Of a stretch of 33,119 nucleotides of DNA, positions 32,216 through 33,119 are shown in pieces. How positions within the stretch are numbered: the first letter of the stretch is position 1; every line of letters begins with the position of its first letter. The DNA comes from Pirellulales bacterium (GTDB lineage Bacteria; Planctomycetota; Planctomycetia; Pirellulales; Lacipirellulaceae). The stretch covers positions 1 through 33,119 of the forward strand of contig JAFGFZ010000057.1 in assembly GCA_016930815.1 (NCBI GenBank), in the 5' to 3' direction. Both the position numbers and the translations under genes were made by a program. Under the pieces are notes generated by a model. That model did not search any database. It was not told where the DNA came from and was given only the letters and a program-made list of their open reading frames with translations.

Positions 32216-32994
32216 ATGCATTTCAGATCAGATGGCGAACGAAGGGATTCAGCAAACCATGCATGGCTGGCATCTCCAAGGCAGCGATTGGAAACCAAGT
32301 GCCAGACAAACCGTCGGCACCATGGTTTATCGGCTGCTCCGCCGCCAAGAGCACCATCCTGGTGGCTCTCTGGATGCTTCTGTTCGCCGGTGTTTGCCAG
32401 GCTGCCGATCCCGAAGGCAAGCTCCTTTTCGATGGAAAGTCACTCGATGGATGGAAGAAAACAGATTTCCCTGGTAGCGGTGACGTCCTGGTCAAGGATA
32501 AACAACTTATCCTGCGATTTGGTGAAACACTCACCGGTGTGACCTACCAGCGCCCGTTGCCAAAGACGAACTATGAAGTCTCTCTGGAAGCCCAACGCGT
32601 CGATGGCTCGGATTTCTTTTGCGGCCTGACCTTCCCGGTCGGGGATGAGTTTTGCAGCCTGATCCTTGGCGGTTGGGGAGGTTCGGTCATTGGTCTATCC
32701 TCTCTTGATGGCCTGGATGCCTCGATGAATCCAACGACAGATTACGAGCATTTTGAGAATGGCCGCTGGTATAAAATTCGTCTCCGGGTTACCGATGCAA
32801 AGATCGAAGCATGGATCGGAGACAAACAATATATTGACGTCCAGCGCAAGGGTGTCAAATTCTCCGTCCGGATCGAGGTTGACGAATCCAGGCCGTTCGG
32901 CATCGCATCCTACCAATCGACGGCAGCGATCCGCAACTTCCGTCTGCGATCGATCGCTGCCAAAACAGAAAAAACTACTCAAAAAGGGCAATAA
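32212..32994 (+). CDS. Exported DUF1080 (3-keto-disaccharide hydrolase-like) protein
   Basis: A 260-residue protein whose ATG overlaps the rfbB stop (ATGA) and has GGAG seven bases upstream. The n-region is unusually long (about 45 residues) before the hydrophobic core TILVALWMLLFAGVCQAAD. The mature part is one DUF1080 jelly-roll: GKLLFDGKSLDGWKKTDFPG at the front, then DGSDFFCGLTFPVGDEFCSL, and FGIASYQSTAAIRNFRLRSI at the end. Members bind or cleave glycosides in planctomycetes and relatives; the substrate here is unknown. The C-terminal Lys/Thr tail is likely flexible. Confidence 0.88.
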   Translation: MNAFQIRWRTKGFSKPCMAGISKAAIGNQVPDKPSAPWFIGCSAAKSTILVALWMLLFAGVCQAADPEGKLLFDGKSLDGWKKTDFPGSGDVLVKDKQLILRFGETLTGVTYQRPLPKTNYEVSLEAQRVDGSDFFCGLTFPVGDEFCSLILGGWGGSVIGLSSLDGLDASMNPTTDYEHFENGRWYKIRLRVTDAKIEAWIGDKQYIDVQRKGVKFSVRIEVDESRPFGIASYQSTAAIRNFRLRSIAAKTEKTTQKGQ

Positions 32995-33078
32995 GGCGCT
33001 GCAGATTCTCCATGGCAGCCTCAGAAGCCATTTAATTGAGGGTGCCCGGGAATTCGATACGCTGGAATTTGCGGTTTT

Positions 33079-33107
33079 CGGGAGGGCGAGGCTCCTGCCG
33101 AGCCGCA
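33079..33107. repeat. GC-rich inverted repeat, probably a dispersed intergenic repeat
   Basis: GGCTC (33090-33094) and GAGCC (33100-33104) flank CTGCC, inside a stretch that begins CGGGAGGGCGAGG. The form resembles short palindromic repeats scattered through planctomycete and verrucomicrobial genomes, judged from memory only. The 125 bp after the last stop codon hold nothing else that I can support. Confidence 0.4.
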
Positions 33108-33119
33108 TGCCGGTACTAG

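Overview
The window looks like a chromosomal segment of a planctomycete, probably of the Pirellula type. This is judged from protein families recognised by eye, not from a search. The pointers are a secreted protein with a dockerin-like EF-hand region and a PEP-CTERM anchor, a very Cys-rich exported protein with LLDRML/LLDLLF cores, a sigma-70 factor with several extra helix-turn-helix modules in front, a DUF1080 protein, and several small lineage-typical proteins. GC content is moderate and most proteins carry export signals. No tRNA, rRNA, CRISPR array, insertion sequence or integrase was seen.

Region 1 (about 130-13,140, minus strand) is the most unusual part. Eight consecutive genes, one of them a two-module fusion, encode nine modules with the amidohydrolase-superfamily layout. 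All eight have an export signal. Four of the seven junctions are 4-bp ATGA overlaps, so this reads as one operon ending in a hairpin at 131-160. Here the genes are lettered A to H in transcription order (A = 11434-12927, H = 186-1541). Only F (2971-4260) keeps the full metal-site set: HxH, Lys, His, His, Asp. The other eight modules keep the fold landmarks (the PG(L/W/M)(I/V) turn and the C-terminal VGSLxxGxxADxV strand), but the metal ligands are replaced in register. I infer one enzyme made together with a family of exported pseudoenzymes, possibly as a hetero-oligomer. A remnant of an RHS core runs off the left edge.

Region 2 (13,140-20,300) holds a long coiled-coil protein, a convergent exported TPR protein, a PEP-CTERM/dockerin protein carrying only the C-terminal half of a GH25 lysozyme domain, the Cys-rich exported protein with a highly structured leader and a clear terminator, a 59-residue membrane protein, and a small basic conserved protein.

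Region 3 (20,300-27,110) holds a three-part penicillin-interacting protein (class-A-beta-lactamase-like domain, peptidoglycan-binding domain, S11 carboxypeptidase) overlapping tadA, a small exported protein, the multi-HTH sigma factor with its own terminator and a promoter next to a 16-bp palindrome, and a divergent exported protein of unknown function.

Region 4 (27,110-33,119) looks like cell-wall sugar recycling: murQ diverges from a sodium:solute symporter, which is followed at 28 bp by a NamZ/DUF1343 exo-N-acetylmuramidase. Then come a dTDP-glucose 4,6-dehydratase (rfbB) and a translationally coupled DUF1080 protein. The segment ends in a short GC-rich inverted repeat that looks like a dispersed intergenic repeat.
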